Shown: positions 42,341-51,181 of the stretch, piece by piece
Position numbering within the stretch: the stretch's first letter is position 1
How the letters are laid out: each line of letters opens with the position of its first letter
Source of the DNA: Chloroflexi bacterium UBA6077
GTDB lineage: Bacteria; Chloroflexota; UBA6077
Assembly (NCBI GenBank): GCA_002436065.1
Contig: DIXP01000039.1
Span: 1-64,000 of the forward strand
Direction of reading: 5' to 3'
DNA length: 64,000 bases
Notes under the pieces: generated by a model
What the model was told of the DNA's origin: nothing
Database searches by the model: none
The model's input: the letters and a program-made list of their open reading frames with translations, nothing else
Position numbers and translations under genes: made by a program

Positions 42341-42394
42341 CCGTTGGCTCGGGTTGGGAGCCTTTGTCGCCAACCTTGCTGCACCCGATGGCAG

Positions 42395-42456
42395 GGAGGA
42401 TTCGCGGGCGGGTCGATACTGGCGATTGCGTGTTGGAGCCCGCTCGCGAATCCTCC
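42395..42456 (+). repeat. Hairpin between tctC and tctB
   Basis: GGAGGATTCGCGGGCGGG (42395-42412) pairs with CCCGCTCGCGAATCCTCC (42439-42456), 17 of 18 positions plus one wobble. Such hairpins between binding-protein and permease genes often protect or attenuate the message so that more binding protein is made. Confidence 0.7.
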
Positions 42457-42505
42457 TGACGAGCTTGTGGACAGCCAGCCAAAGCTGCTGATGGGAGGTG
42501 CGCAC

Positions 42506-42979
42506 TTGGAGAGTAGCCGAAACCACATCGATCGCGGCTACCTGGCGCTGCTGGCGATCCTGCTATTCCTGGGGTTATGGATAATCGTGGCCTCCATTCC
42601 TATCGGATTTGGGTCTATCAAGGAAGTGGGCGCCGGAGTCTTCCCCGCCCTCGTGGGCGGGATGATCGTCATGCTCACGATCGCCAATCTCGCAAGGGCC
42701 CGCTCGAATGTGGAGACCGTCCCTTCCAACGGGCTTGCCAGCCGTCGGGACGCGCGGCGCATCGCGGCCATCATCCTGATGGCGGTGATGTGGATACTCC
42801 TCCTGCCGTTCCTGGGATATATTCTGGACACCTTCGTGGTCACATTCTTTCTGAAGAAGGTCTTCGGCACGCGGGGTTGGGTTGAGCCTGTGGCGCAGGG
42901 TGTACTCACCACCATCTTCGTGTTCGCGCTCTTTGACATTGTGTTCTACATAGATCTCCCCCGGGGTTTTCTCTTCTGA
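42506..42979 (+). CDS. tctB: TctB-type small permease subunit
   Basis: 157 residues with four membrane segments: YLALLAILLFLGLWIIVASI, VGAGVFPALVGGMIVML, AAIILMAVMWILLLPFLGYI and VLTTIFVFALFDIVFYIDL. The GAGVFP motif after the first helix is characteristic of TctB. Start TTG 42506 has GGAGGT six bases upstream, whereas ATG 42491 overlaps that site and the open frame to 42344 is intergenic. It forms the permease with TctA. Confidence 0.82.
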   Translation: MESSRNHIDRGYLALLAILLFLGLWIIVASIPIGFGSIKEVGAGVFPALVGGMIVMLTIANLARARSNVETVPSNGLASRRDARRIAAIILMAVMWILLLPFLGYILDTFVVTFFLKKVFGTRGWVEPVAQGVLTTIFVFALFDIVFYIDLPRGFLF

Positions 42980-43006
42980 TTAGACTGACGAGGAGGGGGG
43001 CCGAAC

Positions 43007-44500
43007 GTGGGGTTTGAACAGCTTCTCGAAGGGTTCGCTTTTGCTCTCAGCCCGTCCAGCGTGCTGATCGCGCTTCTAGGAGTGCTCATCGGGACCCTGG
43101 TGGGAGTGCTGCCTGGGCTGGGCCCGACGGCTGCCATGGCACTGCTTCTGCCCGTGAGCGCCCACTTCGGCAGCGCCGGCGGCCTGGTAATGCTCACGGG
43201 CGTGTGGTTTGGGGCGGCGTACGGAGGGTCGACCACATCTATCCTTGTGAACATCCCCGGCGAGGCATCCAGCGTGGCGACCTGTCTGGACGGTTATCAG
43301 ATGGCTCGAAAGGGTCGCGCGGGTGCGGCCCTCGCGGTAGCGGCCATTGGGTCCTGGGTCGCGGGCACCATGGCCATTGTGTTCCTCCAGTTCTTCGCCC
43401 CTTTTCTCGGCGAGGTGGCGCTCAAGTTCGGGGCCCCCGAGTTCATGGCCCTGGCGATCTTCGCCACGGTGGTGGTCTCGGGCCTCGTGGGCGGGGATCA
43501 GTTCAAGTCGCTGACCATGCTGTGCCTTGGGTTGTTCCTATCCACCATCGGTATCGACCCGCTGCAGGGCTTCCCTCGGTTCACCTTCGGCCCGACTCGC
43601 CTCATGCAGGGCATCGACTTCCTGCCAGTAGCCATCGGCCTCTTTGGCGTGGCTGAGGTGCTTCGGATTGGGGTTGAGCCCGTCGGCAAGGCGGAGGTCT
43701 TGAAGGTTCGGTTCCGGGAGCTCTATCCGAGCATGGAAGAGCTCAGACGATCGGTCGCCCCATGGCTTCGGGGCGGAATCCTGGGTTTCGGCATTGGGCT
43801 GTTTCCCGGGCCAGCGCCTACCATCGCAAGCTTCGTGTCATACTCCGTCGAAAAACAGTTCTCTCGACACAAGGGGCAGTTCGGCACTGGGATGGTCGAG
43901 GGGGTCGCCGGCCCGGAAGCGGCGAACAACTCGGCGGTGATGGGAGCCATGGCGCCTCTACTGGGGCTTGGCATCCCCTTCTCCGCTACCTCTGCCATTC
44001 TCTTGGCGGGCCTGAGGATGCACAACGTGGAGCCTGGGCCGATGTTGTTCTACAAGGCTCCCGAGCTGTTCTGGGACTTCATCGCCTGCATGTACGTTGC
44101 CAACGTGCTGCTGCTTGTCCTCAACCTACCGCTGGTTGGTATCTTCGCTCGAGCGGCGACGGTCCGAACCGACATCATCATGCCCTTCGTGCTGGTCATC
44201 TGTATGATCGGGTCCTATGCCACCCGGTTCTCCATGATGGATGTGTGGATAACCCTGTTGGCCGGAGTGGTGGGCTTTCTGCTTCAGAGGGCGGGTTTCC
44301 ATCCGGCGCCTCTGGTGCTGGGGATGGTGCTGGGGCCGGTGCTGGAGCCGAACTTCCGAGTGACCATGAAGTTGTTCAGCGGTGATCTGTTCCAGGCTCT
44401 GGTCAGACCGGGCACCACGATGTTGCTGGCCATGACAGTGTTCTTCGAGTGGATTGCCGTTCGAGCGCTGGCAGGCCAGGTCAAGGACGATCAGGACTAA
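43007..44500 (+). CDS. tctA: TctA-type large permease subunit
   Basis: 497 residues, about eleven to twelve membrane segments, from GTG 43007 (GAGGAGGGG upstream). Two halves carry the family's signature loops: GTLVGVLPGLGPTAAMALLL with YGGSTTSILVNIPGE in the first, and IGLFPGPAPTIASFVSY with GPEAANNSAVMGAMAPLL in the second. It translocates the carboxylate using the ion gradient. The transporter is complete (tctC, tctB, tctA). A bidirectional terminator follows. Confidence 0.95.
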   Translation: MGFEQLLEGFAFALSPSSVLIALLGVLIGTLVGVLPGLGPTAAMALLLPVSAHFGSAGGLVMLTGVWFGAAYGGSTTSILVNIPGEASSVATCLDGYQMARKGRAGAALAVAAIGSWVAGTMAIVFLQFFAPFLGEVALKFGAPEFMALAIFATVVVSGLVGGDQFKSLTMLCLGLFLSTIGIDPLQGFPRFTFGPTRLMQGIDFLPVAIGLFGVAEVLRIGVEPVGKAEVLKVRFRELYPSMEELRRSVAPWLRGGILGFGIGLFPGPAPTIASFVSYSVEKQFSRHKGQFGTGMVEGVAGPEAANNSAVMGAMAPLLGLGIPFSATSAILLAGLRMHNVEPGPMLFYKAPELFWDFIACMYVANVLLLVLNLPLVGIFARAATVRTDIIMPFVLVICMIGSYATRFSMMDVWITLLAGVVGFLLQRAGFHPAPLVLGMVLGPVLEPNFRVTMKLFSGDLFQALVRPGTTMLLAMTVFFEWIAVRALAGQVKDDQD

Positions 44501-44521
44501 TTGGGTCGCACAAACACAAAG

Positions 44522-44552
44522 AGGCCCCCTCCGTCTTACGCGGAGGGGGCCT
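44522..44552. terminator. Bidirectional terminator between tctA and fusA
   Basis: AGGCCCCCTCCG (44522-44533) and CGGAGGGGGCCT (44541-44552) pair perfectly with a seven-base loop. On the minus strand it is followed by CTTTGTGTTTG. It serves two converging genes. Confidence 0.85.
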
Positions 44553-44564
44553 GTGGCATGTCTG

Positions 44565-46643
44565 CTACCGGCCTTTGGTCTTCTCCAGGATTTCCTTGCT
44601 CACGTTAGTGGGCACCGGCTCGTACTGCGATAACTCCATGGTATAGCTTCCACGGCCGCGAGTCATGGAGCGCAGCTCGGTGGCGTAGCCGAACATCTGG
44701 GCCAGCGGCACCAGTGCTTGCACGCCCTGGGACTCCCCTCGGGACTCCATACCCTGAATTTGGGCCCTCCTGGCCGTCAGGTCGCCCATGACGTCGCCGA
44801 GATACTCCTCGGGCATCACTACTTCGACCTTCATCATCGGCTCCAAGAGTTGAGGAGCGGCCTTGGCGATGGCACTCTTGAATCCCATGGAGCCCGCGAT
44901 CTTGAAGGCCATCTCCGATGAGTCGACCTCGTGGTAATCGCCGTCCACCAGGGTGGCTCGCACGTCCACGATTGGGTAGCCAGCCAGGACGCCCGCTTCT
45001 GTGGCCTCCTTCACGCCCGCATGTACGGCAGGGATGTACTCCTTGGGTACCGAACCGCCAACGATCTTGTTGACGAATTCGAAGCCGGTGCCCGCCGGCA
45101 GCGGATCGACCTCGATCCATACATCACCGAACTGGCCCCTGCCGCCGGTCTGCCGAACGAATCGACCCTCGGCCTTGGCATGCCGGGTGATGGTCTCCCG
45201 GTACGCGACCTGGGGCGTACCCACCTTGGCGCTGACCTTGTACTCCCGCATCATCCGGTCGACGATCACCTCTAGATGGAGTTCGCCCATCCCCCAGATC
45301 AGGGTCTGGCCTGTCTCCTCATCGGTGCGAACCCGGAAGGTCGGGTCTTCCTCCGTGAGCCGGCCCAGCGCTGTCGACATCTTATCCTGGTCGGCCTTGG
45401 TTGACGGCTCGATAGCCACGGAGATCACCGGCTCGGGGAACTTGATGTTCTCCAGCAGCAGCGGCTGATTCTCATCGCAAAGGGTATCCCCAGTTGCGCT
45501 ATGCTTCAGCCCCACCACCGCGACGATGTCGCCCGCCGAGACCTCGGAAACATCCTCCCGATGGTTGGCGTGCATCTTCATCAGCCGGCCTATCCGCTCT
45601 CGCTGCCCCTTGGTCGCATTGTAGACGTAAGAGCCAGCGACCAGCTTGCCGGAGTACACCCGGAAGTAGGCCAGCCGCCCCACGAACGAATCGGCCACAA
45701 TCTTGAAGACTAGCCCTGAGAAGGGCTCGTCCACGTCAGCTCTGCGGGCCTCGACCTCTTCGCTTCCCAGCCGAGTTCCCGCCACCGGCGGGACATCCAG
45801 GGGCGACGGCAGGTAGTCCACCACGGCGTCCAGTACCTGATGGACACCCTTGTTCTTGAGGGAGCTTCCACACAGCACCGGCACCAGCCTGTTGTCGATG
45901 GTGGCCTTCCTGAGAGCCTGCTTCAGCTGGTCGTTGCTGATCTGCTCGCCCTCCAGGTAGAGCATGACCAACTCGTCGGAGGTCTCAGCGATGCGCTCTA
46001 CCAACTGCTCGCGTCGAGTCTTGGCCTCCTCCTGCATCTCCGCGGAGATCGGCCCTCTGAGACCGGGCTCCTGCGGGTCGTCGGTGAATGTGATCTCCTC
46101 CATCTCCATGAGGTCCACGACACCTCGCAAGGTGTCTTCGCGGCCGACTGGCAGTTGGAGCAGAACAGGCTTGGCCCCGAGCAGCTTCACCATCATGTCG
46201 ACGGTGCGGTGCAGGTCCGCTCCCCGCCGGTCCATCTTGTTGACAAAGCAGATCCGCGGTACCTGGTAACGGTCGGCCTGCCGCCATACGGTCTCCGATT
46301 GCGGCTCCACGCCCGCTACCGCGTCGAAAACCACTACTCCACCGTCCAGCACTCTCAGCGAGCGCTCTACCTCGACGGTGAAGTCCACGTGGCCAGGGGT
46401 GTCGATGATGTTGATCTGGTGATCGCGCCAGGAGGCCGTAGTTGCGGCCGCGGTGATGGTGATACCCCTCTCCCGCTCCTGATCCATCCAGTCCATGACA
46501 GCCGTGCCATTGTGGACCTCGCCCATCTTGTAGGTCCGGCCGGTGTAGTAGAGGATCCGCTCGGTAGTGGTCGTCTTGCCCGCATCGATATGGGCAATGA
46601 TCCCGATGTTGCGTATCCTGTGCAACTGTGTCGCGTTAGACAA
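44565..46643 (-). CDS. fusA: Translation elongation factor G
   Basis: 692 residues from TTG 46643, where GGGAGGAT lies upstream and the protein starts SNATQLHRIRNIGIIAHIDA; the frame is open to 46886 but that would add 81 unconserved residues. GTPase motifs: AHIDAGKTTTTERIL, the switch region RGITITAA, DTPGHVDFTVEVERS and NKMDRRGAD. Domains II-V follow (GELHLEVIVDRM, GGRGQFGDVWIEVDP, GRGSYTMELSQYEPVP). It drives ribosomal translocation. It is not beside rpsL/rpsG/tuf, so this may be a second EF-G or a moved gene. Confidence 0.95.
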   Translation of the reverse strand: MSNATQLHRIRNIGIIAHIDAGKTTTTERILYYTGRTYKMGEVHNGTAVMDWMDQERERGITITAAATTASWRDHQINIIDTPGHVDFTVEVERSLRVLDGGVVVFDAVAGVEPQSETVWRQADRYQVPRICFVNKMDRRGADLHRTVDMMVKLLGAKPVLLQLPVGREDTLRGVVDLMEMEEITFTDDPQEPGLRGPISAEMQEEAKTRREQLVERIAETSDELVMLYLEGEQISNDQLKQALRKATIDNRLVPVLCGSSLKNKGVHQVLDAVVDYLPSPLDVPPVAGTRLGSEEVEARRADVDEPFSGLVFKIVADSFVGRLAYFRVYSGKLVAGSYVYNATKGQRERIGRLMKMHANHREDVSEVSAGDIVAVVGLKHSATGDTLCDENQPLLLENIKFPEPVISVAIEPSTKADQDKMSTALGRLTEEDPTFRVRTDEETGQTLIWGMGELHLEVIVDRMMREYKVSAKVGTPQVAYRETITRHAKAEGRFVRQTGGRGQFGDVWIEVDPLPAGTGFEFVNKIVGGSVPKEYIPAVHAGVKEATEAGVLAGYPIVDVRATLVDGDYHEVDSSEMAFKIAGSMGFKSAIAKAAPQLLEPMMKVEVVMPEEYLGDVMGDLTARRAQIQGMESRGESQGVQALVPLAQMFGYATELRSMTRGRGSYTMELSQYEPVPTNVSKEILEKTKGR

Positions 46644-46885
46644 AGAGCTATCCTCCCAATCCGTGTCGGACGCGGATGAGCCGTGCCGCGAAACACAAGA
46701 AGAAGGGTCGGATCGGTGCGATCCGGCCCCTGCACTCGTAACGGCGACCGTGGATTCACCCGCCAATGGCGCGGACAATCCAGAACGTCCGCGCAAACCA
46801 TCCCGGTCGGTTCCTGGCCCTTCCTGCGCCCTCATCGGCATCAGTGCGGTGCGAACACAGCATCCGGGTATGTTATCGTTTGACA

Positions 46886-46914
46886 ATCTTAGTTTACCAC
46901 ATATCCGTGGACAA
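46886..46914 (-). promoter_or_regulatory. Candidate promoter of fusA
   Basis: Minus strand: TTGTCC (46909-46914), 17 bases, TAAGAT (46886-46891). A start near 46879 would give an unusually long leader of about 235 bases before TTG 46643. Confidence 0.5.
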
Positions 46915-47078
46915 TGGCACTGTCGGCAGCAAGGTCATCCATGATCTCTCCCCGGGCCACGTCATAGCGGGAGCTGATGCATCGGCTTTGATCTAGCGGG
47001 CGAACCTGCGTCTTCCTGAATGCCGCTAAGTATTGTAGAATTGATCTAGATCACGAGAACCCCGGGGAAATCTTCACC

Positions 47079-48638
47079 ATGCACGCCTTGATGGCAAGAG
47101 GGCTACGACGACTGCCGATCCGGTGGTTAGGATGCCTGTCGCTTCGCTCCGTTGGTTGGCAGGCTAGATTGGCCCTCCTGGTATCCTCCGGGTTGTTGGC
47201 TCTCCTGGCAATCTCCCTCCTGCTGGTCCCCCTCCATGAACCCTGGCTGCTGTCCGCGCTCAGCTTTTCAGCGGCGATAGTGGTCTACCTGGCAGCGAGG
47301 TTGCATCGGTCCATGGAGGATATCAGGTCCTGCAACGCGGACCTGGAGCGGCGGGTGGAGGAGCGAACCGCCGAGCTTGAGCGCTCCAGGGATGAGCAGG
47401 AGAAATCCCAGGTTCGGCTCCAGAAGCTGGTCCACCGGCTGTCGACCCTGAATTCCATGGCTGTGGTTCTGAACCAGACACTGGATCTGGAGACCATCCT
47501 TGAGAGCGCCCTGGATCACACCCTCAGTCTCACGGCCATGGAGGCTGGGGCCATCTATCTTGTGGACGAGCACGCTGGCGAGATGGAACTGGCTGCTTAC
47601 CGGGGGGTGTCCCAGGATGCGGCGCGGGTTGTGGCCAACCTGGGGGTCAACACGGGCGAGTACGTCGCGTCCGTCCAGGCCGGCGAGCCGCTGGTGGTGG
47701 AAGACACAACCAAGTACTCCCGTGGAGCGAAAGCCGCCCTGTTGGCTGGCGACATGCGATGCATGGTGAGGATACCACTCAAGTCTTCCGGAGGGTTGCT
47801 GGGGAGCATTTGCCTCGGGAGCGCCTCACCTCGGGTCTTCTCCCAGGGGAAGATGGAGCTGCTGACTTCAGTTGGTAACCAGATCGCCTCGGCCGTGCAA
47901 AACGCGCGGCTGTATCGGGAACTCCAGCGCAGGGAGCGGATGCGCGGCGAACTGCTCCAGAAGGTGATCACAGCCCAGGAAGCCGAGCGGAAGAGGATAG
48001 CCCGGGAGCTGCATGACCAGACTAGCCAGGCGCTCGCCGCCCTGACTGTGGCCGTCGGGACGGCTGCCGCCCAGGCAGCCGATGGGGTGGATGTGAGCGA
48101 CAGCCTCAGTCGGATGAGGTCGCTGGCCGTTGATACCCTGGACGAGGTGCATCGGTTGATCTTCGACCTTCGGCCTACCCTGTTGGATGATCTCGGGTTG
48201 ACCGCAGCGATGCGCTGGTACGCCGAGAGCAGATTGGCTGAGGCCGGCATAAAGGTCCGTGTGGAGGTTGCTGGTGAAGAGCGCCGACTGGCACCCCAGG
48301 TGGAGACGGCCCTCTACCGAGTTGTGCAGGAAGCGGTGAACAACGCGGCCAACCACTCAGGTGCCCAGAGCTTCACCCTCACCTTCGTCCTGGATGCGGA
48401 TCGCGTCACCATCCAGATGATGGATGATGGATGGGGCTTCGATATGGCGGAGCTGGCCAAGTCCAGGGATCGGAAGCGCGGACTAGGTTTTCTGGGCATG
48501 AAGGAGCGGGTGGAGCTGTTGGGCGGGAGCTTCGTCTTCTACTCAGAGTTGGGCGGAGGCACCAAGGTTACGATTGAGGTGCCCTTGGTGGAACAGGAGA
48601 ACAGTGGCGATGGAGAAGATACGAGTCCTTCTAGCTGA
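47079..48638 (+). CDS. NarX-type sensor histidine kinase with GAF domain
   Basis: 519 residues. Two membrane segments (about 30-50 and 55-75) are separated by only a few residues, so there is almost no extracytoplasmic domain. A coiled coil follows (ERRVEERTAELERSRDEQEK), then a GAF domain (about 125-285) and HisKA_3 with H312 in ERKRIARELHDQTSQALAAL. The HATPase_c domain has YRVVQEAVNNAANHSGA (N box) and GLGFLGMKERVELLGG. Sensing is most likely cytoplasmic through GAF. It overlaps its response regulator by 29 bases and sits upstream of the dsr operon. Confidence 0.92.
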   Translation: MHALMARGLRRLPIRWLGCLSLRSVGWQARLALLVSSGLLALLAISLLLVPLHEPWLLSALSFSAAIVVYLAARLHRSMEDIRSCNADLERRVEERTAELERSRDEQEKSQVRLQKLVHRLSTLNSMAVVLNQTLDLETILESALDHTLSLTAMEAGAIYLVDEHAGEMELAAYRGVSQDAARVVANLGVNTGEYVASVQAGEPLVVEDTTKYSRGAKAALLAGDMRCMVRIPLKSSGGLLGSICLGSASPRVFSQGKMELLTSVGNQIASAVQNARLYRELQRRERMRGELLQKVITAQEAERKRIARELHDQTSQALAALTVAVGTAAAQAADGVDVSDSLSRMRSLAVDTLDEVHRLIFDLRPTLLDDLGLTAAMRWYAESRLAEAGIKVRVEVAGEERRLAPQVETALYRVVQEAVNNAANHSGAQSFTLTFVLDADRVTIQMMDDGWGFDMAELAKSRDRKRGLGFLGMKERVELLGGSFVFYSELGGGTKVTIEVPLVEQENSGDGEDTSPSS

Positions 48639-49260
48639 CGATCACGCCATCCTACGGGAGGGGATCAGGGCGTTGCTGTCGCTGTCGAAGGACATTGAAG
48701 TAGTTGGCGAAGCTGGCGATGGCCAGGCGGCTATAGATCGGGTGGGCGAGTTGTCGCCGGATGTGGTGCTGATGGACATCGCCATGCCCGGATTGGACGG
48801 CCTTGAGGCCACTCGCAGGATCAAGGAGCGCTTCGAGGGCGTGAAGGTGCTGATCCTCACCCAGCACGAGAACCGAGAGTATGTCTTCCCCATCTTGAAG
48901 GCGGGGGCCGATGGCTACGTCCTGAAGAAGGCGGCGGGCACGGAACTGATCTCGGCCATACGGGCAGTGTATGGGGGAGGAACCTTCCTCTATCCCTCTG
49001 TGGCCAAGACCGTGGTGGAGGACTATCTCCGGCCCGATGGGACCGTCTCCGATCGCCGGCACCCGAGGCTGACCGATCGGGAGATCGAAGTCCTTAAGTT
49101 GGTGGCTGAGGGGAAGAGCAACCAGGAGATCGCCGATCTCCTTTGCCTCAGCGCCAAGACTGTGAATGGCCACCGCACCAACATCATGGAGAAGCTGGAC
49201 CTGCACAGCCGGACAGAGCTGGTGAAATACGCCATCCGGACGGGGTTGATCCAAATCTAG
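48610..49260 (+). CDS. NarL/FixJ-family response regulator
   Basis: 216 residues from ATG 48610, inside the end of the kinase gene. The receiver has D10/D11, phospho-acceptor D56 in VVLMDIAMPGLDG and the conserved K in GYVLKKAAG. The C-terminal LuxR-type helix-turn-helix reads LTDREIEVLKLVAEGKSNQE, IADLLCLSAKTVNGHRTNIM, EKLDLHSRTELVKYAI. It is the partner of the GAF kinase. Being the last gene before dsrA, 640 bases away on the same strand, it is a reasonable candidate regulator of sulfite reduction; that link is inference. Confidence 0.93.
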   Translation: MEKIRVLLADDHAILREGIRALLSLSKDIEVVGEAGDGQAAIDRVGELSPDVVLMDIAMPGLDGLEATRRIKERFEGVKVLILTQHENREYVFPILKAGADGYVLKKAAGTELISAIRAVYGGGTFLYPSVAKTVVEDYLRPDGTVSDRRHPRLTDREIEVLKLVAEGKSNQEIADLLCLSAKTVNGHRTNIMEKLDLHSRTELVKYAIRTGLIQI

Positions 49261-49897
49261 AGGCTGTTTCTCAGCTTCTCATGTCGGTTGCGTTGCAGAA
49301 CCATTACAATCCAGCATTTGCGATGGGTGGCCCGCGGCCCATAGAATTGGAACAGGGCGTTTTGCCCCTTCTCAAACAGGGCGTTTTGCGGGTGCCCCGA
49401 GATGCTCACCCTGGTTACACTGTCACCGTGAGTCATTGCGTCTAGCTCGTGATGTGAGTCCCAAGCGGGCAGTCGGGGCAGTGGAAACGGTAGGGGCCAA
49501 CGTAGTAGACTAGATGGCGGCTTTCATGGTGTATCCGTAAGCTCGCCAGTAGTCTGGGCCACGGGTGACCACAGCGCCCATGGTCGACAGCCACCGATAC
49601 CCCTGTCGGACCCTGGTGATAGGGTTCTTCAGCGAGAACGAACCTGCCGTGCCCATGCGGCCTCAATCGGAGTTGCAGAAGAGCGATATCGGATCGCGCT
49701 TCCGTGCCCTTCGCGAGGCTTTGGGGCAGGCTAGGGGGCTGGCGCGGCTTCTATAACCGGTCTTTGGGGAGGCGGGGGCGGAAGCGGCGGCAGGAAGGCT
49801 GCCTGAGTCGAGGCCGACCAGGCCGCACTGCTGAGACGGGGAGAGAGCTTCGGACCACGTCGAATAGCTGACCCAGGAGGAAATAGGAGGTAGGTTG
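49261..49897. other. Long intergenic region upstream of dsrA
   Basis: About 640 bases with no supported gene; the short frames present (49442-49666 minus, 49565-49756 plus) have no recognisable features. A tandem pair ACAGGGCGTTTTGC (about 49351-49364 and 49376-49389) is present. The end holds strong ribosome sites (AGGAGGAAATAGGAGGT) for dsrA. The dsr promoter and its regulator sites should be here, but I cannot point to a clear sigma-70 promoter. Confidence 0.5.
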
Positions 49898-51082
49898 ATG
49901 GCAGAAGAGTCCAAGACACCCATGCTCGATCAACTCGAGAGCGGCCCGTGGCCCAGCTTCGCCACAGAGATCAAGAAGCGGGCAGCGAAGAACGCAGCGG
50001 CTAAGGACCTGGCCGGACAGTTAGAGCAGTCCTACAAGGACAAGAGGGTCCACTGGAAGCATGGTGGCATCGTGGGCGTCAGGGGTTACGGCGGAGGCGT
50101 CATTGGCCGCTACACCGACATGCCCGAGCAGTTCCCCAACGTGGCTGAGTTCCACACCATGCGCGTGGCGATGCCCAGCGGCTGGTTCTACGACACCAAG
50201 TCTCTGCGCAAGATCGCCGACATCTGGGAGAAGTACGGTTCTGGCCTGACCAACGTCCACGGCGCGACAGGCGACATGATCCTGCTGGGCACCCAGACCG
50301 ACAAGCTGCAGGAGTGCTTCAACGAGCTGAGCGCGAACGGCTTCGACCTGGGCGGCTCCGGTTCCGACCTGCGAACCCCCAGCGCCTGCGTCGGCCCCGC
50401 CCGCTGCGAGTGGGCCTGCATCGACACCCTCGGCCTGCTTCACGACCTCACGACCAGCTACCAGAACGAACTCCACCGGCCGATGTGGCCCTACAAGTTC
50501 AAGATCAAGATCGCAGGGTGTGCCAACGACTGCATCGCTTCCATTGCCCGCGCCGACTTCTCCGTCATCGGCACCTGGAAGGGCCCTCTGCAGATCAATC
50601 AGGATGCGGTGAAGGCATATCTGGCTTCGGACCTGGATGTCAAGCACGCTGTGGTCAACAAGTGCCCCACCAGGGCCCTGGAGCTGCAGGGCGACAAGCT
50701 GTTGCTCAACGCCGGGGAATGCAGCCGCTGCATGCACTGCCTCAACGTGATGCCCAAGGCGATCAGGCCCGGCACCGAGAAGGGCGCTACCATCCTTCTG
50801 GGTGGCAAGGCTCCTATCGTGAGGGGCGCCTACATGTCCTCGGTCCTCGTGCCTTTCATGAAGGTAGAGGCGCCTTTCCAGGAAATTAAGGATCTGCTCG
50901 GGAAGATCTGGGAGTACTGGGACGAAAACGGCAAGACCAGAGAGAGGGTCGCCGAGCTCGTGGAGCGCGTTGGCAAGGGGAACTTCCTGCGGGAGATGGG
51001 TTTGGAGCCTGAAGCTTCGATGGTCTTCGAGCCCAGGTCCAACCCTTACTACTTCTGGAAGCCTGAGGAAATCAACCAGTAG
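49898..51082 (+). CDS. dsrA: Dissimilatory sulfite reductase alpha subunit DsrA
   Basis: 394 residues from ATG 49898 (TTG 49895 is in frame just before; the GGAGGT site fits the ATG). DsrAB reduces sulfite with siroheme, handing a zero-valent sulfur to DsrC. Siroheme-[4Fe-4S] ligand motifs: SACVGPARCEWACID and KIAGCANDCIASIARADF. The inserted ferredoxin domain is marked by NKCPTRALE and ECSRCMHCLNVMPKA. Length and the RGYGGGVIGRY/FHTMRV N-terminal blocks are canonical. First gene of dsrABD. Confidence 0.96.
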   Translation: MAEESKTPMLDQLESGPWPSFATEIKKRAAKNAAAKDLAGQLEQSYKDKRVHWKHGGIVGVRGYGGGVIGRYTDMPEQFPNVAEFHTMRVAMPSGWFYDTKSLRKIADIWEKYGSGLTNVHGATGDMILLGTQTDKLQECFNELSANGFDLGGSGSDLRTPSACVGPARCEWACIDTLGLLHDLTTSYQNELHRPMWPYKFKIKIAGCANDCIASIARADFSVIGTWKGPLQINQDAVKAYLASDLDVKHAVVNKCPTRALELQGDKLLLNAGECSRCMHCLNVMPKAIRPGTEKGATILLGGKAPIVRGAYMSSVLVPFMKVEAPFQEIKDLLGKIWEYWDENGKTRERVAELVERVGKGNFLREMGLEPEASMVFEPRSNPYYFWKPEEINQ

Positions 51083-51181
51083 TCACGCATTTGGAGATGG
51101 GAGTCTGGGAACAGCCCAGCCCTCACCAGCGGGGCATGCACCCTGTTGGACACACCAAATCTACAAATTACGAGGTAAGAG

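Noticed and set aside
49351..49389. Possible CRISPR-like or iteron repeat
   Set aside because: Only two copies of a 14-base word with no regular spacing; no CRISPR array or cas gene was seen anywhere in the window.
49442..49756. Short open frames upstream of dsrA (74 and 63 codons)
   Set aside because: No ribosome site and no recognisable domain beyond a CPDC-like pair; not supported as genes.
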